The notes: generated by a model from the sequence alone, not told the origin. Positions 52,471 through 62,475 are shown, counted from the first letter of the stretch. The stretch: 64,000 nucleotides of DNA from Afipia sp. (GCA_017308595.1 JAFKER010000016.1:62001-126000); one strand, 5' to 3'. A program made the numbers and translations.

Positions 52471-53394
52471 TCATGCGCCGCCGAACATCCAGACCGGGAT
52501 GCCGAGCCGTTTCGCCTTGTCGGCGAGGTTGTCCTGGATGCCCGTGCCCGGGAAGTGCATGACGCCGATCGGCAGGAGTTCGAGCATGGCATCGTTGCGC
52601 TTGAACGGTGCTGCCTTGGCGTGCCTCGTCCAGTCGGGCTTGAAGGCGATCTGGGCCACTTTGCGGTTGCTCGCCCATTTCGAGGCGATCAGTTCGGCCC
52701 CCCTCGGGGAGCCGCCATGCAGCAGGACCATGTCGGGATGCTTGGCATGAACCTTGTCGAGACGATCCCAGATGAGGTGGTGGTCGTTGAAGTCGAGCCC
52801 TCCGGTGAGCGCGATCTTTGGCCCTGAGGGCAGCAGGATCTCGGTCTCGGCGCGGCGCTTGGCTGCGATGAAGTCGCGGGAGTCGATCATCGCCGCGGTC
52901 AGGGTGCGGTGGTTCACCAGCGATCCCGATCGGGGGCGCCATAATGTGCCGGTGTGAGTCTCGAAGCGTTCGATGGCTTGGTCACGGAAGAGCTCCAGGC
53001 AGTTGCGTCGCTCGATCAACGTGGTGCCTTCCGCCGTGATGCGTTCGAGTTCGACGGATCGAACTTCGGAACCGTCCTGCTCGCGCTGACTCTTCCGTTG
53101 CGCCTGTTCGTTGTCGTCGAGTTGGCGACCGATGCGGTCGACGGCTCGGTGGAACAGGTTGACGGTCGACCAGAGCAGATCGTCGAGGTCCGGCTCGAGC
53201 CGCGTGTCGCTCAACGTCGCGACCAGGGCATCGAAGATATCGACGACGGCACCGGTAATGATCCTGCCGTCGGGAAGCGGCCGTGGATCGGGCTGGTCGT
53301 CGAAGGGGCGGTAACCGAAGAGCTGCAATTCGGCAAGAACGTGTTCGGTCGGAGATGCGTCGTGCGGTGGTTCGATGTCATCGTGGTCGGTCAT
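52471..53394 (-). CDS. DUF2493 (YAcAr/SLOG-fold) protein
   Basis: This 307-residue protein has a helical, charged N-terminal half and a C-terminal DUF2493 domain from about residue 190 (PKIALTGGLDFNDHHLIWDRLDKVHAKHPDMVLLHGGSPRGAELIASKWA). That domain is a Rossmann-like SLOG-superfamily fold that may bind nucleotides. It is a regular member of this ICE block. It lies under a 339-bp structured leader. Confidence 0.88.
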   Translation of the reverse strand: MTDHDDIEPPHDASPTEHVLAELQLFGYRPFDDQPDPRPLPDGRIITGAVVDIFDALVATLSDTRLEPDLDDLLWSTVNLFHRAVDRIGRQLDDNEQAQRKSQREQDGSEVRSVELERITAEGTTLIERRNCLELFRDQAIERFETHTGTLWRPRSGSLVNHRTLTAAMIDSRDFIAAKRRAETEILLPSGPKIALTGGLDFNDHHLIWDRLDKVHAKHPDMVLLHGGSPRGAELIASKWASNRKVAQIAFKPDWTRHAKAAPFKRNDAMLELLPIGVMHFPGTGIQDNLADKAKRLGIPVWMFGGA

Positions 53395-53733
53395 GGAGGC
53401 GATCCTTTGCCGGATCGGCCGCGACCATCGCGGCCTTCGTGGCGATCACTCAGACGGCAGGCGGAACGGGCCAGAACCCGGAGCAGAGCGGAGGGCCGAA
53501 GCGCAGCGGAGGATGGCGGAGGCCGGGCTATTTTGCTTCGCGATGCAAAGCGCGCTCGCCAGATGGCTAATGTGTCTTCTCGTCGCCGGCGCGCGGCGGA
53601 AAATAGCCGGACGCAGCCATTGCCGGTCCGAGCCGCTTGCCGTCCGATCGCCCTCTAGAAGGCCGTGGTCGCGTGCTCTCCCGGCAGTGGCCGCACCGCG
53701 ACCGACCTGTCGATGCCCATCGAATTGCCGGGG
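53395..53733. other. Structured leader upstream of DUF2493
   Basis: No gene is supported here. GGCCGCGA-CCA-TCGCGGCC (53417-53435) is a perfect 8-bp hairpin 23-41 nt before the DUF2493 start, at the same place as the DUF736 leader hairpin, with related flanks (TGGCGATC, GGAGCG/CGAAGCGCAGCGGAGGA). GCTATTTT (53527-53534) and AAAATAGC (53600-53607) form a longer-range inverted repeat. Confidence 0.5.
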
Positions 53734-54795
53734 CTATTCCGCGGTTGCCAACGACGAATGCAGCAAACGGACGACGTCCTCTGGTACGAGCTGAAGCCGC
53801 AACGATGCGCGGAGGGCTTCGAGGCCAAAGATGTGCAGATCTTCGTTGAAATCGCCCACCCGAGGCGACAGCGGAATCGCTTCAACGCCGGCCTCTACCG
53901 CGCGCTGCGTGAGAATCGCCTGTACGGTATCTCCGGCAGCATCGTCATCGCGGGCGATATAGAGCCGACGCAGGCCAGATGGCAGCATCATCGCTGCGAG
54001 ATGATTAGCCGAAAGCGCGGCCGCCATGGGCAGGGCCGGCAGTGCGTAACGCAGTGACAGCATGGTCTCGATTCCCTCGCCGGCAGCGAGCACATCATCG
54101 ACCACGCCGAAGCGAACGGCGTTGCCGAGCAGGTCACCCATGGCGCGTCGTGGTGTGTCGATCGGAGCCTTGCCGAGCCGCACGCGATCAAAACCGTGTG
54201 GATCTAGCCAGGTGCGGTGCACGCCGGTGATCCGTCCATCGAGGTCGGTGACACAGGCTATCATCGCCGGCCAGGTTTCGGTCGACGAATGCTCATCCGG
54301 TCGATAGTAGCAACGAGGATGGAAGCGCAAGCTGCCACCATGGTTGATGCAACTAATTCCGCGACGCTGCAAGTACGCCTCGGCTAATGTCCCTTCAATC
54401 GGGTTGGATATCGCAAAGAGCCGACGAGCGGCTTCCTGCGATCCGGCCGGCGCGACTGGACGAACGGGCCTCGGGAGTGATTGCTCCTCGGAACGAGGCA
54501 GCTTCAGAAAGCGCCTCGCCTCCTCGGCGACCTCGCGAAAGTCTCGCAAGGCCAGACTTTCGCGGATGATGTCGAGGAGATCACCATGTTCTCCGGTCGC
54601 GGCGTCGGTCCATTTCCCAGCGGGTCCCTTCGGTGATTCGTGCAGCCGCACGAACAACGAGCGGCCCGGCGTATTGTAGACGTCGCCGACCAGCCAGTAC
54701 CGCCCCGCCCGCCTGCCATTAGAGAGATAGTGTCGGCACACCGCCTCAGCCTCGCACGAGAGGCGGCGTGCCAGTTCGGAAGCATCGCCGGCCAT
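53734..54795 (-). CDS. Toprim-domain primase-like protein
   Basis: This 353-residue protein has an N-terminal DUF7146-type region (RAGRYWLVGDVYNTPGRSLFVRLH) and a C-terminal Toprim fold with GEGIETMLSLRYALP near residue 245 and the acidic DDDAAGD near 290. Toprim proteins of this kind act in priming or strand handling of plasmids and ICEs. I chose ATG 54795, which overlaps the preceding stop as TGATG, so it is coupled to the helicase gene. Confidence 0.86.
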   Translation of the reverse strand: MAGDASELARRLSCEAEAVCRHYLSNGRRAGRYWLVGDVYNTPGRSLFVRLHESPKGPAGKWTDAATGEHGDLLDIIRESLALRDFREVAEEARRFLKLPRSEEQSLPRPVRPVAPAGSQEAARRLFAISNPIEGTLAEAYLQRRGISCINHGGSLRFHPRCYYRPDEHSSTETWPAMIACVTDLDGRITGVHRTWLDPHGFDRVRLGKAPIDTPRRAMGDLLGNAVRFGVVDDVLAAGEGIETMLSLRYALPALPMAAALSANHLAAMMLPSGLRRLYIARDDDAAGDTVQAILTQRAVEAGVEAIPLSPRVGDFNEDLHIFGLEALRASLRLQLVPEDVVRLLHSSLATAE

Positions 54796-57700
54796 CACGC
54801 GGCCTCCCGCTCACTGACGCCCGTAACCGGATAGGTGTCGAGCACCCTGGACAGGACCTCGATGCCGCTCGCGTCCGTGGGTACGAACATGCGCAGCTTC
54901 CAGGAGATGATCTCCCCAAAGAGGCCGTAAGCACGGAGGCGATCGCGTATCGTGTCGTTGAATCCGGACAGCTCGATGCGATAGGCGCCCATCACCCGGA
55001 CGCGGCGAAGTTGGAGTTCCTCCGCGAGGTCGAGGACGGTGCGTCCCTCCATCAGCGCGGCAAAGGCAGCGTCCGGCGTCAGCGCGGGCGCGTCCCTCGA
55101 AAGGACGTTTGCGACCCATGTGGCCGAAAACTTGCGTCCGATGATGCGTTCGCCCGCATCGGTCTGGAGCCGATAGACGCGGGTTGATTCGTTCGGCAGC
55201 CGCTTCCAGATAGGGAGCAGCAAGCCCGCCACAACGTGGATCGTGCTTTCCGTGAACTGGGGCACCTCGGCAAGCTCCGCCACCCAGGCCGCAGCGAAGC
55301 GCCCACGGTCCGCTTCGATCCAGTGGCTCTCCGCCATCATGCTCAAGGGGACCGTGTGCTGATCCATCGGCCGGATCAGACGGACGCGCCGCTCGATCTC
55401 GCCGTCATCGAGCATGACGCTCGCCGCGGGGACCTGCACGGCGGCTCGTCCCGAGCGCTCATTGACCAGCAGGACGGCCTGACGATCGGAAAGACGAGCA
55501 AGAGCGTCATCCAGACTCACCGGATGATTGCGCTGGCGCTGTGTGACAGTGAGCAGCCGGGTCTCGGCGCCGGTCCCCCGCTGGTCATAGATCGTCCGCC
55601 GGTCGGTGACGACAAGGCTCTCGGCACGGAGTGTTTCCAACCCGACGTCGTAGGTGCCGGATGCAACCGCGCCTTCGATCCGAGCGGTCAAGAGCTGCTC
55701 GAAGGCGGTGAACAGCACATTCTGGAGGTCGATGGTGAGCGCCAATAACCTGTTCAGAAAGGTCGTGATCGGCGGCAGGTCATTCCTGAGCCCATTGGCA
55801 TCCATGAGCTTCAGACCGGTTGCATCCTCGAACCTCCCAAGCGAGCAACCGTCGACCTTGCCTCGCGCGAGCAGCGTGTAGAGCTGACGCAACGCATCAC
55901 GTCCATACTGGCTTTCGAGATTGTCCTCGGGCCGGAACAGGCCCTGTCCTCCGGTCTGACGTTGGCCGCGCGTAATGGCTCCCAACGTATCGAGCCGGCG
56001 GGCAATGGTGCTGAGAAAGCGCTTCTCGGCCTTCACGTCTGTCGCAATCGGACGAAACAGCGGCGGCTGCGCCTGGTTGGTCCGGTTGGTGCGGCCAAGG
56101 CCTTGGATCGCGGCGTCGGCCTTCCAGCCGGGCTCGAGCAGGTAATGGACGCGCAACCGGCGATTCCGCGCCGACAGTTCGGCATGGTAACTCCGCCCCG
56201 TGCCGCCGGCGTCGGAGAACACGAGGATGCGCTTGACGTCATCCATGAAGGCCGAGGTCTCGGCGAGATTGGCCGAGCCTGCGCGGTTTTCGACCACCAG
56301 CCGGTCGCCCTTGCGGATGACGCGGCGCGAGCGGCCCGTCACCTCGGCGACCAGTTCGGTGCCGAAGCGCTGGATGACCTGATCCAGTGCCCCAGGTACC
56401 GGCGGCAGCGAGGCAAGCTTCTCGATGAGGCGGTCACGGCGTGCGACGGCTTCCCGGCTCTCGACCGGCTGGCCGTCGCGATAGACAGGCCGGGAGCAGA
56501 GGTTACCTTCCGAGTCGGTGAAGGGTTCGTAGAGCTGGACCGGGAAGGAGTGGGCGAGGTAGTCGAGGACATACTCGCGCGGGGTGATGTCGACCTGGAC
56601 GTCGCCCCATTCTTCAGTTGGAATCTCCGCGAGCCGGCGCTCCATCAGCGCTTCGCCCGTCGACACGATCTGGATGACCGCGGCGTGCCCAGCCTCAAGA
56701 TCGTTCTCGATCGCACGGATCAGTGACGGGGTCTTCATCGAGGTCAGGAGGTGACCGAAGAAGCGCTGCTTCGCGCTTTCGAAGGCGGAGCGTGCCGCAG
56801 ATTTGGCCTGCCCGTTCAGCGTTCCCGTTGCGCCGGTGATGTTGGCGGCCCGCATCGCCGCGTCCAGGTTATTATGGATGACGCTGAACGCACCGGCATA
56901 GGCGTCGTAAATGCGGACCTGCTCCGGCGTCAGTTGGTGCTCAACAAGCTCGTACTCGACGCCCTCGTAAGAGAGCGAGCGGGCTGCGTAGAGGCCGAGC
57001 GCCTTGAGGTCGCGCGCCAGCACCTCCATGGCCGCGACCCCACCCTCCTCGATCGCTTCGACGAACTCGGCACGGGTGGCGAACGGAAAGTCGGCGCCGC
57101 CCCAAAGGCCGAGGCGTTGGGCATAAGCGAGATTGTGGACCGTGGTTGCGCCCGTCGCCGACACATAGACCACGCGGGCATTCGGCAGCGCGTGCTGGAG
57201 CCTCAAGCCCGCGCGCCCCTGCTGAGAGGCCGCTTGGTCACCACGCTCGCCCTTGCCCCCGATCGCATTCTGCATGGCGTGGCTCTCGTCGAAGACGATC
57301 ACTCCGTCGAAGTCCGAGCCCAACCATTCGACGATCTGCCTGACGCGCGAAAGCTTCTCGCCACGCTCGTCGGTCCGTAGCGTGGCGTAGGTGGTAAATA
57401 GGACGCCTTCCGCAAGCCGGATCCGGGTGCCCTGGCGAAACCGGGACAAGGGCGTAACGAGCAGGCGCTCCATCCCGAGCGCGGACCAATCGCGCTGCGC
57501 GTCCTCGATCAGCTTGTCGGATTTGCTGACCCAGACGGCACGTCGGCGGCCCTTGAGCCAGTTGTCGAGCAGAATCCCGGCGACCTGCCGGCCCTTGCCC
57601 GCGCCGGTGCCATCGCCCAAGAACCAGCCGCGGCGAAAGCGGACGGCATTCTCTGCGTCATCGCGCGCGGCGGCGATAACATCAAAGGTCGCATCGACCG

Positions 57701-59114
57701 TCCAGGAGCCCACGAGAAACTCAGAATGCGCCTCGCCGGCATAGATGACGCTCTCAAGTTGGGCGTCCGACAGAACTCCATCTGCCACCAGACTCGAAGG
57801 CAGGTGCGGACGATAGGATGGTTTCGGTGACGCAACGGACGCCATCGCCGCGGACTGCACGAGCTTGGTCGGGTGTGCGCACGATCCGGGAATACGGATC
57901 GATTGCAATCCGTATTCCTCGTAAAGGGCATCGGTGAGCCGGGTGCCTTCCGGCGGCGACCATTCGACCGTTTCGTATGTAAGTTCGACGCCTTCTGGCG
58001 CGGCGTCTCTCGAAGAAGACGATGAGCGTGGTGCAACGGCGCCCAGCGATCGCGACATAGCCGGCCGCTCGATAGCGACGATCTCCGGTGATATGGCGAC
58101 GGGCAGCCTTGGAGGCACATGCTGGTTCACCCAGTCGAGCAAGGTAGCGACGTCGGCCGCCATGCCTGGCGAAGCCGGAAAAGCCGTCGGATCGGCAGCG
58201 GGCAGCTTGTCGATCACAAGCAGCCGTGTGTCGATTTGTGTTCCGTGCTTCGCGTAGATGGCGCCGTCGATCGCCGCAGAAAACGCTACCTGCCCGCGTT
58301 CCTGGAGCCGCACAAAGGCTTCTCGCCATGCCGGGTTATCCGGTGCGAAGCTGGCGCCAGTGATGGCGACAAGGCGTCCACCGTCGCCAAGACGCGCGAG
58401 CGCTGAAGCGATGTGACGGAGAGCCGCATCCGTCATCCGTCGGTCTACGTTCGTCAATGCCGAGAACGGCGGGTTCATCAGAACGACGCTCGGCACGACA
58501 CTCGCGTCGAGGTGGTCGTCGATCTGTGCAGCATCGAACCGCGAGACCTTAACGCCTGCGAAGAGATGATCGAGCAGCGCCGCGCGGGCCTCGGCCAACT
58601 CGTTCAAGACCAGAACGCCGCCGGCGAGCTCGGCAAAGACGGCGAGCAAACCGGTCCCAGCAGAAGGCTCAAGAACGCGATCGGCCGGCGTAATGCCAGC
58701 CGCGGCGCATGCGGCCAGCCCAAGCGGGATCGGCGTCGAGAATTGCTGAAGCGCCTGGCTGTCCTCGGAACGCCGCGTGTGGGTCGGCAGACAGCTAGCG
58801 ATCTTCGTGAGCATCGGCAGCATTGCTGCCGTCGACCCAGCCTTGGCACGCATCGCGGGGCCGAACTTGCGAAGGAACAGAACGGCTGCCGCCTCGCAGA
58901 CGTCATAGGCGGTCTTCCAATTCCAAACGCCGGCCGTGTCCGAGGCGCCAAAGGCAGACTCCATGGCGCTACGCAGAACAGCGGCATCGATGCGACGGCC
59001 GCGTTCGAGCTCGGTCAGGACCTGTCGCGCGGCCCTGACAGCGGCAGAGGTGAGATTTGCAGCGGCACGCATGGAGAGCGGCGTGGCGATGCCGCCGGCA
59101 AGAGATTCGGTCAT
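54795..59114 (-). CDS. Methyltransferase-helicase of the strawberry-notch family
   Basis: This 1439-residue protein has an N-terminal adenine-methyltransferase-like part with EPSAGTG near residue 148 and NPPF near 214. A strawberry-notch AAA/SF2 helicase part follows with Walker A GDGTGAGKGRQ near 498, DESH near 608, the SNO motif FSDAGGTGRSYHAE near 975 and motif VI QGLGRTNRTNQ near 1008. It likely combines DNA methylation or recognition with a motor activity to protect or establish incoming DNA. It is coupled to the Toprim gene and has a GAGAG box leader upstream. Confidence 0.9.
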   Translation of the reverse strand: MTESLAGGIATPLSMRAAANLTSAAVRAARQVLTELERGRRIDAAVLRSAMESAFGASDTAGVWNWKTAYDVCEAAAVLFLRKFGPAMRAKAGSTAAMLPMLTKIASCLPTHTRRSEDSQALQQFSTPIPLGLAACAAAGITPADRVLEPSAGTGLLAVFAELAGGVLVLNELAEARAALLDHLFAGVKVSRFDAAQIDDHLDASVVPSVVLMNPPFSALTNVDRRMTDAALRHIASALARLGDGGRLVAITGASFAPDNPAWREAFVRLQERGQVAFSAAIDGAIYAKHGTQIDTRLLVIDKLPAADPTAFPASPGMAADVATLLDWVNQHVPPRLPVAISPEIVAIERPAMSRSLGAVAPRSSSSSRDAAPEGVELTYETVEWSPPEGTRLTDALYEEYGLQSIRIPGSCAHPTKLVQSAAMASVASPKPSYRPHLPSSLVADGVLSDAQLESVIYAGEAHSEFLVGSWTVDATFDVIAAARDDAENAVRFRRGWFLGDGTGAGKGRQVAGILLDNWLKGRRRAVWVSKSDKLIEDAQRDWSALGMERLLVTPLSRFRQGTRIRLAEGVLFTTYATLRTDERGEKLSRVRQIVEWLGSDFDGVIVFDESHAMQNAIGGKGERGDQAASQQGRAGLRLQHALPNARVVYVSATGATTVHNLAYAQRLGLWGGADFPFATRAEFVEAIEEGGVAAMEVLARDLKALGLYAARSLSYEGVEYELVEHQLTPEQVRIYDAYAGAFSVIHNNLDAAMRAANITGATGTLNGQAKSAARSAFESAKQRFFGHLLTSMKTPSLIRAIENDLEAGHAAVIQIVSTGEALMERRLAEIPTEEWGDVQVDITPREYVLDYLAHSFPVQLYEPFTDSEGNLCSRPVYRDGQPVESREAVARRDRLIEKLASLPPVPGALDQVIQRFGTELVAEVTGRSRRVIRKGDRLVVENRAGSANLAETSAFMDDVKRILVFSDAGGTGRSYHAELSARNRRLRVHYLLEPGWKADAAIQGLGRTNRTNQAQPPLFRPIATDVKAEKRFLSTIARRLDTLGAITRGQRQTGGQGLFRPEDNLESQYGRDALRQLYTLLARGKVDGCSLGRFEDATGLKLMDANGLRNDLPPITTFLNRLLALTIDLQNVLFTAFEQLLTARIEGAVASGTYDVGLETLRAESLVVTDRRTIYDQRGTGAETRLLTVTQRQRNHPVSLDDALARLSDRQAVLLVNERSGRAAVQVPAASVMLDDGEIERRVRLIRPMDQHTVPLSMMAESHWIEADRGRFAAAWVAELAEVPQFTESTIHVVAGLLLPIWKRLPNESTRVYRLQTDAGERIIGRKFSATWVANVLSRDAPALTPDAAFAALMEGRTVLDLAEELQLRRVRVMGAYRIELSGFNDTIRDRLRAYGLFGEIISWKLRMFVPTDASGIEVLSRVLDTYPVTGVSEREAA

Positions 59115-59201
59115 GGCAGGAATTCTTTCGGAGAGCAGGAATGGGTCGAACCATCAGGCGCTCTCCTTTGCCCCCGACGGCTCAAACCCTTCCCGGCCCG
59201 A

Positions 59202-59212
59202 CTCTCACTCTC
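59202..59212. promoter_or_regulatory. GAGAGTGAGAG box upstream of the helicase gene
   Basis: CTCTCACTCTC on the plus strand, read as GAGAGTGAGAG in the gene direction, ends 88 nt before the ATG at 59114. The same box lies 72 nt before the ParB-like start and, with one change, 72 nt before the ArdC start. It may be a shared promoter or operator element. Confidence 0.45.
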
Positions 59213-59300
59213 CGCCGTTCCCAATAAGAATGGGGACCAGCGCTACACACCGGTCCCCAAGCAACCGCGGGACGGCCAAAGCCGCCCCGCTCTGTGATGA

Positions 59301-61415
59301 TCACTCAGCCGCGTCGAGATGTTGCGGATCTTCGTCGGCGGCGGTCTCCTGATCCTCCTCGTCGGCGAGGAATTCGGGCAGCCGGCCCGCCTCGCTCTCC
59401 TGCTCTGACGCCGCATCGGGATCGAGGAGACGCAACGGCTCCGGCAACCAACCCGAGCCATCCAGAAGTCGTTCAGCCTCCTTGGCCATGTCGGCCTTCT
59501 TCAGATGGTCGATCAGTTGCGCCGACGACTCGCCCTTGGCCTGCCGCACGGCATCCAGAATACGCGGCTTGGTAACCCGGCCGAGATAGTTGTCGACGGT
59601 CGGTCGCCAGCCGGCCTGCACCATGTCGAGCCCGACCGCGCGCGCCAGCACATCGGCCTGGTCGAGACGCGTGCGAACGCCATGGGCGGAGACGCGACCC
59701 TGATTGTAGCGATTGGCTGGCTCATGGACGGCGTTGACCGCAAACGACGCACAGTGGGCGAACAGCGACGCCTGTGCACCACCATCGAGAGCCGTCAGCG
59801 CATCCCAGAGATCGTTCTCGCTCTTTGGCAACCGTGCCTTCCAGACCTCATGTCGCGCCTCGACTGCTTTGGCCGAGACGCTTTCCCTCAGCCCCGGAGC
59901 TTGGGCGGGAAAGTTCGGCGTGCGAAGGCTGATCTCAAGACAGCTCCCGGACGATGCGAACCGGTAAAAGGCCGTCAGCACGAAGTTATGCAGAACTGCC
60001 TGGAACGCGACCGCTGGATTTCCCGCCAACGCATCACGCAATGTCAGTGTACGATGCGCCGTCAACTCGATGATGAGACGATCCGGCAAAGGTTTGGTCG
60101 CGTCCTCATCATCCTCCTCGGCATCAGCAGCGCCGCCTGCGACCGCGATGACCGTGCGCTGGACGGAAGGGCCCACTTCAAGACCTTCGGTCGACGACGC
60201 ATCGGCGCCCTGCCCGACATCAGGATCAGTTGCCGGCACCTCGTCCTCCGGCCGGACGTAACCCCGGTCCACGGCGAGGCGTCCTTCGGAGTCGATGCTG
60301 ATGAAGACACCAGCTCGGGCGATCTCCGCCGGTTCGTAAAGCATCGGCCGGTCTTCGAATGCAGCCAGGGCCGACTCGATTTCGCCGAGACGCTGATCGA
60401 CCTCGTCGGGCAACTCGTCGGCATCCCGGTAGTCGACTTCCAGCTTGGCTTGCTCGGCGTTCAGCGCATCGATGGTGGCCTGCTCCTCAGGCGAGAGATC
60501 GACGGGCTTGCCTTCGATTTGTCGTAGGCCTTGAGTGTGACCGTAGGGGAAATCTACGGCGACCGAGATCCACTTCCAGCCTTCGGCAGCAATCGTCTCA
60601 GCTTCGGCCTTGAGCTTCTCGGTTACGAGGCGGTCGAGCAAGACGACGTCCTGAAGCCAGCCGCCGTCGTCGTGCTCGAACAGATCCCGCAGAACGCCGC
60701 CACCCGCGCTCTGATAGGCATCGAGGCCCACAAATTGGGCCCGGGGATCGGAACCGCGCACGGTGTTCTCCGTGAGCAGCCGGCGGATCTGGTATGGCTC
60801 GTCATAACCGGAGCGGCTGACATTCTCCCAGACTTGCTCCTGGCGGGCGTGATCGGCCGTGACCGAGAACGCCATGAGCTGCTCGAGGGTCATGCCGTCT
60901 TCGGCATAGACCTCATGCAGCTTTGGCGAGACCGACGCCAGGCGCAGGCGCTGCTTGACGATTGCAGGGTTCACGAAATGACGCGCGGCAATGTCTTCCT
61001 CGCTCATGCCGAGATCGCGGAGTGTCTGGAAGGCCCTAAACTGATCAAGCGGATGCAGGCCGACCCGCTCATCGTTCTCCGCCACCGAATCGTCCTCGGC
61101 GATGCCCCCTTCACGCACAACGCACGGCACCGCCTGCGTCTTTGACATCCGCTTCTGTTTTACCAGGAGCTCGAGAGCGCGATAGCGCCTGCCGCCCGCT
61201 GGCACCTCGAACATGCCGGTCTCGTTGCCATCTGCATCGACGACGGCCCGGACACTCAGACCTTGCAGAAGCGTACGCTGCGCGATGCTCTCGGCTAGCT
61301 GCTCGATCGAGACACCGGCCTTGACGCGGCGAACGTTCGACTGGCCGAGCACGAGCTTGTTGAAGGGAATGTCCCGAGAAGGGGACAGCGTGATCTTTTG
61401 TACGGCTTTCGTCAT
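59301..61415 (-). CDS. ParB/RepB-like partition-family nuclease or DNA-binding protein
   Basis: This 704-residue protein has a ParB N-domain (residues 15-110; LVLGQSNVRRVKAGVSIEQLAESIAQRTLLQGLSVRA..GGRRYRALELL) and an HTH region (DIAARHFVNPAIVKQRLRLASVSPKLHEVYAEDGM), then a long C-terminal part with acidic stretches. I chose ATG 61415 (MTKAVQKITLSPSRDIPFNKL); the frame up to 61682 only shadows ardC. It is longer than chromosomal ParB, as usual for this ICE block. No ParA is next to it, so a role other than partition is possible. Confidence 0.87.
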   Translation of the reverse strand: MTKAVQKITLSPSRDIPFNKLVLGQSNVRRVKAGVSIEQLAESIAQRTLLQGLSVRAVVDADGNETGMFEVPAGGRRYRALELLVKQKRMSKTQAVPCVVREGGIAEDDSVAENDERVGLHPLDQFRAFQTLRDLGMSEEDIAARHFVNPAIVKQRLRLASVSPKLHEVYAEDGMTLEQLMAFSVTADHARQEQVWENVSRSGYDEPYQIRRLLTENTVRGSDPRAQFVGLDAYQSAGGGVLRDLFEHDDGGWLQDVVLLDRLVTEKLKAEAETIAAEGWKWISVAVDFPYGHTQGLRQIEGKPVDLSPEEQATIDALNAEQAKLEVDYRDADELPDEVDQRLGEIESALAAFEDRPMLYEPAEIARAGVFISIDSEGRLAVDRGYVRPEDEVPATDPDVGQGADASSTEGLEVGPSVQRTVIAVAGGAADAEEDDEDATKPLPDRLIIELTAHRTLTLRDALAGNPAVAFQAVLHNFVLTAFYRFASSGSCLEISLRTPNFPAQAPGLRESVSAKAVEARHEVWKARLPKSENDLWDALTALDGGAQASLFAHCASFAVNAVHEPANRYNQGRVSAHGVRTRLDQADVLARAVGLDMVQAGWRPTVDNYLGRVTKPRILDAVRQAKGESSAQLIDHLKKADMAKEAERLLDGSGWLPEPLRLLDPDAASEQESEAGRLPEFLADEEDQETAADEDPQHLDAAE

Positions 61416-61427
61416 TTTGGCTCTCCA

Positions 61428-61497
61428 CGACGGGTGGCCGTGAGACTCTCTCTCGGCTTCCAACCCGTCGCGAACAGCCTCCCCTCCTCTCACTCTC
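61428..61497. promoter_or_regulatory. Leader of the ParB-like gene: inverted repeat and GAGAG box
   Basis: CGACGGGT (61428-61435) and ACCCGTCG (61463-61470) form a perfect 8-bp inverted repeat, followed upstream by CTCTCACTCTC (61487-61497). The ArdC leader at 62489-62557 has the same parts in the same order and spacing, so these are related copies. Confidence 0.55.
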
Positions 61498-61512
61498 GCG
61501 CGAGGCCAGGCA

Positions 61513-62475
61513 TCACGCCGTCTCGTGATCGGCGACAGCCGAATCCAGCGATGCGGGCTCAATGGACCCGGGAACGAAACCGAGCAAATAGTCCGCGGCC
61601 TTGCTCGCCTGCGAGGCGGCCCGCACGATGGCGCGATTGTCTTCACGCAGGACTTCGAGCCAGGAGCCGATATAGTCGGCATGGCGCACGGTGGGGACGA
61701 TCCCTAGCGACGCGCAGCTGAACGCGGAACTCAATTCGGCGACCAGCTCTTCGAAGGCATATTTCTTGGTACCGTAGGATCCGCTCTGGTCGCGATTGAG
61801 ACGCGACGGGTGCCCAGTCGCATGACCGAGTTCATGCAAGGCCGTACGGTGCCAGTTGATGGGTTCGAAATAGGCCTGCGGCGGCGGGACCTGAACATAG
61901 TCTTCGGCTGTTGCATAGAATGCGCGATCTCCACCGATCCGAAATGGAATTCCGCTGGCCGTGATCAGGGCATCGACCGTCGGTTCGATGAGGCCGGCCG
62001 GCGGCGGCGGCGCAGCGGTGGCAATGTCGTCGGGCAGTTGCTCGCACTGATCGGTGTTGAAAACGGTAAATCGCTTGAGGAACGGGATCGCCTGCGCGTC
62101 TTCGCCGGTCTCGGCGGCGCGGCGCTTTTCATCATTCGGCACGAAACGATCCGCGTAGACGACGGTAGTCCCGCGCTCTCCCTTGCGAACGTGGCCGCCA
62201 AGAGAGAGTGCCTGGCGGAAAGTGAGCCAACTTTGACCGGTAAATCCGCGTTCGATCACGACTCCCCAGAGGATGAGGATGTTCACACCACTGTATTGCC
62301 GGTTGGTCGACGCATTTTTCGGCATGGCCAGCGGCGCTTTCGCCGCGGCAGTACCCCAGGGCTGAACCCAGGGGACGCGTCCGGCCTCAAGCTCGGCGAT
62401 GATCTTGTCGGTGATTTCGTTGTAGAGGTTCGCCCGGTCCTGGCCGGCGCGCGCGCAAGCATTAGGGTTTGACAT
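61513..62475 (-). CDS. ardC: ArdC-family antirestriction protein
   Basis: This 320-residue protein has an N-terminal ssDNA-binding ArdC domain (LYNEITDKIIAELEAGRVPWVQPWG; NRQYSGVNILILWG) and a C-terminal zincin-like metallopeptidase domain with the HELGHATG (HExxH) motif near residue 212. ArdC proteins shield incoming single-stranded conjugal DNA from host restriction. It has a leader closely related to that of the ParB-like gene. Confidence 0.92.
   Translation of the reverse strand: MSNPNACARAGQDRANLYNEITDKIIAELEAGRVPWVQPWGTAAAKAPLAMPKNASTNRQYSGVNILILWGVVIERGFTGQSWLTFRQALSLGGHVRKGERGTTVVYADRFVPNDEKRRAAETGEDAQAIPFLKRFTVFNTDQCEQLPDDIATAAPPPPAGLIEPTVDALITASGIPFRIGGDRAFYATAEDYVQVPPPQAYFEPINWHRTALHELGHATGHPSRLNRDQSGSYGTKKYAFEELVAELSSAFSCASLGIVPTVRHADYIGSWLEVLREDNRAIVRAASQASKAADYLLGFVPGSIEPASLDSAVADHETA

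Noticed and set aside
50172..53607. Matching AAAATAG/CTATTTT arms at 50172-50220 and 53527-53607 as one repeated element
   Set aside because: The arms are in opposite order with different loops and flanks, so the likeness is probably chance.
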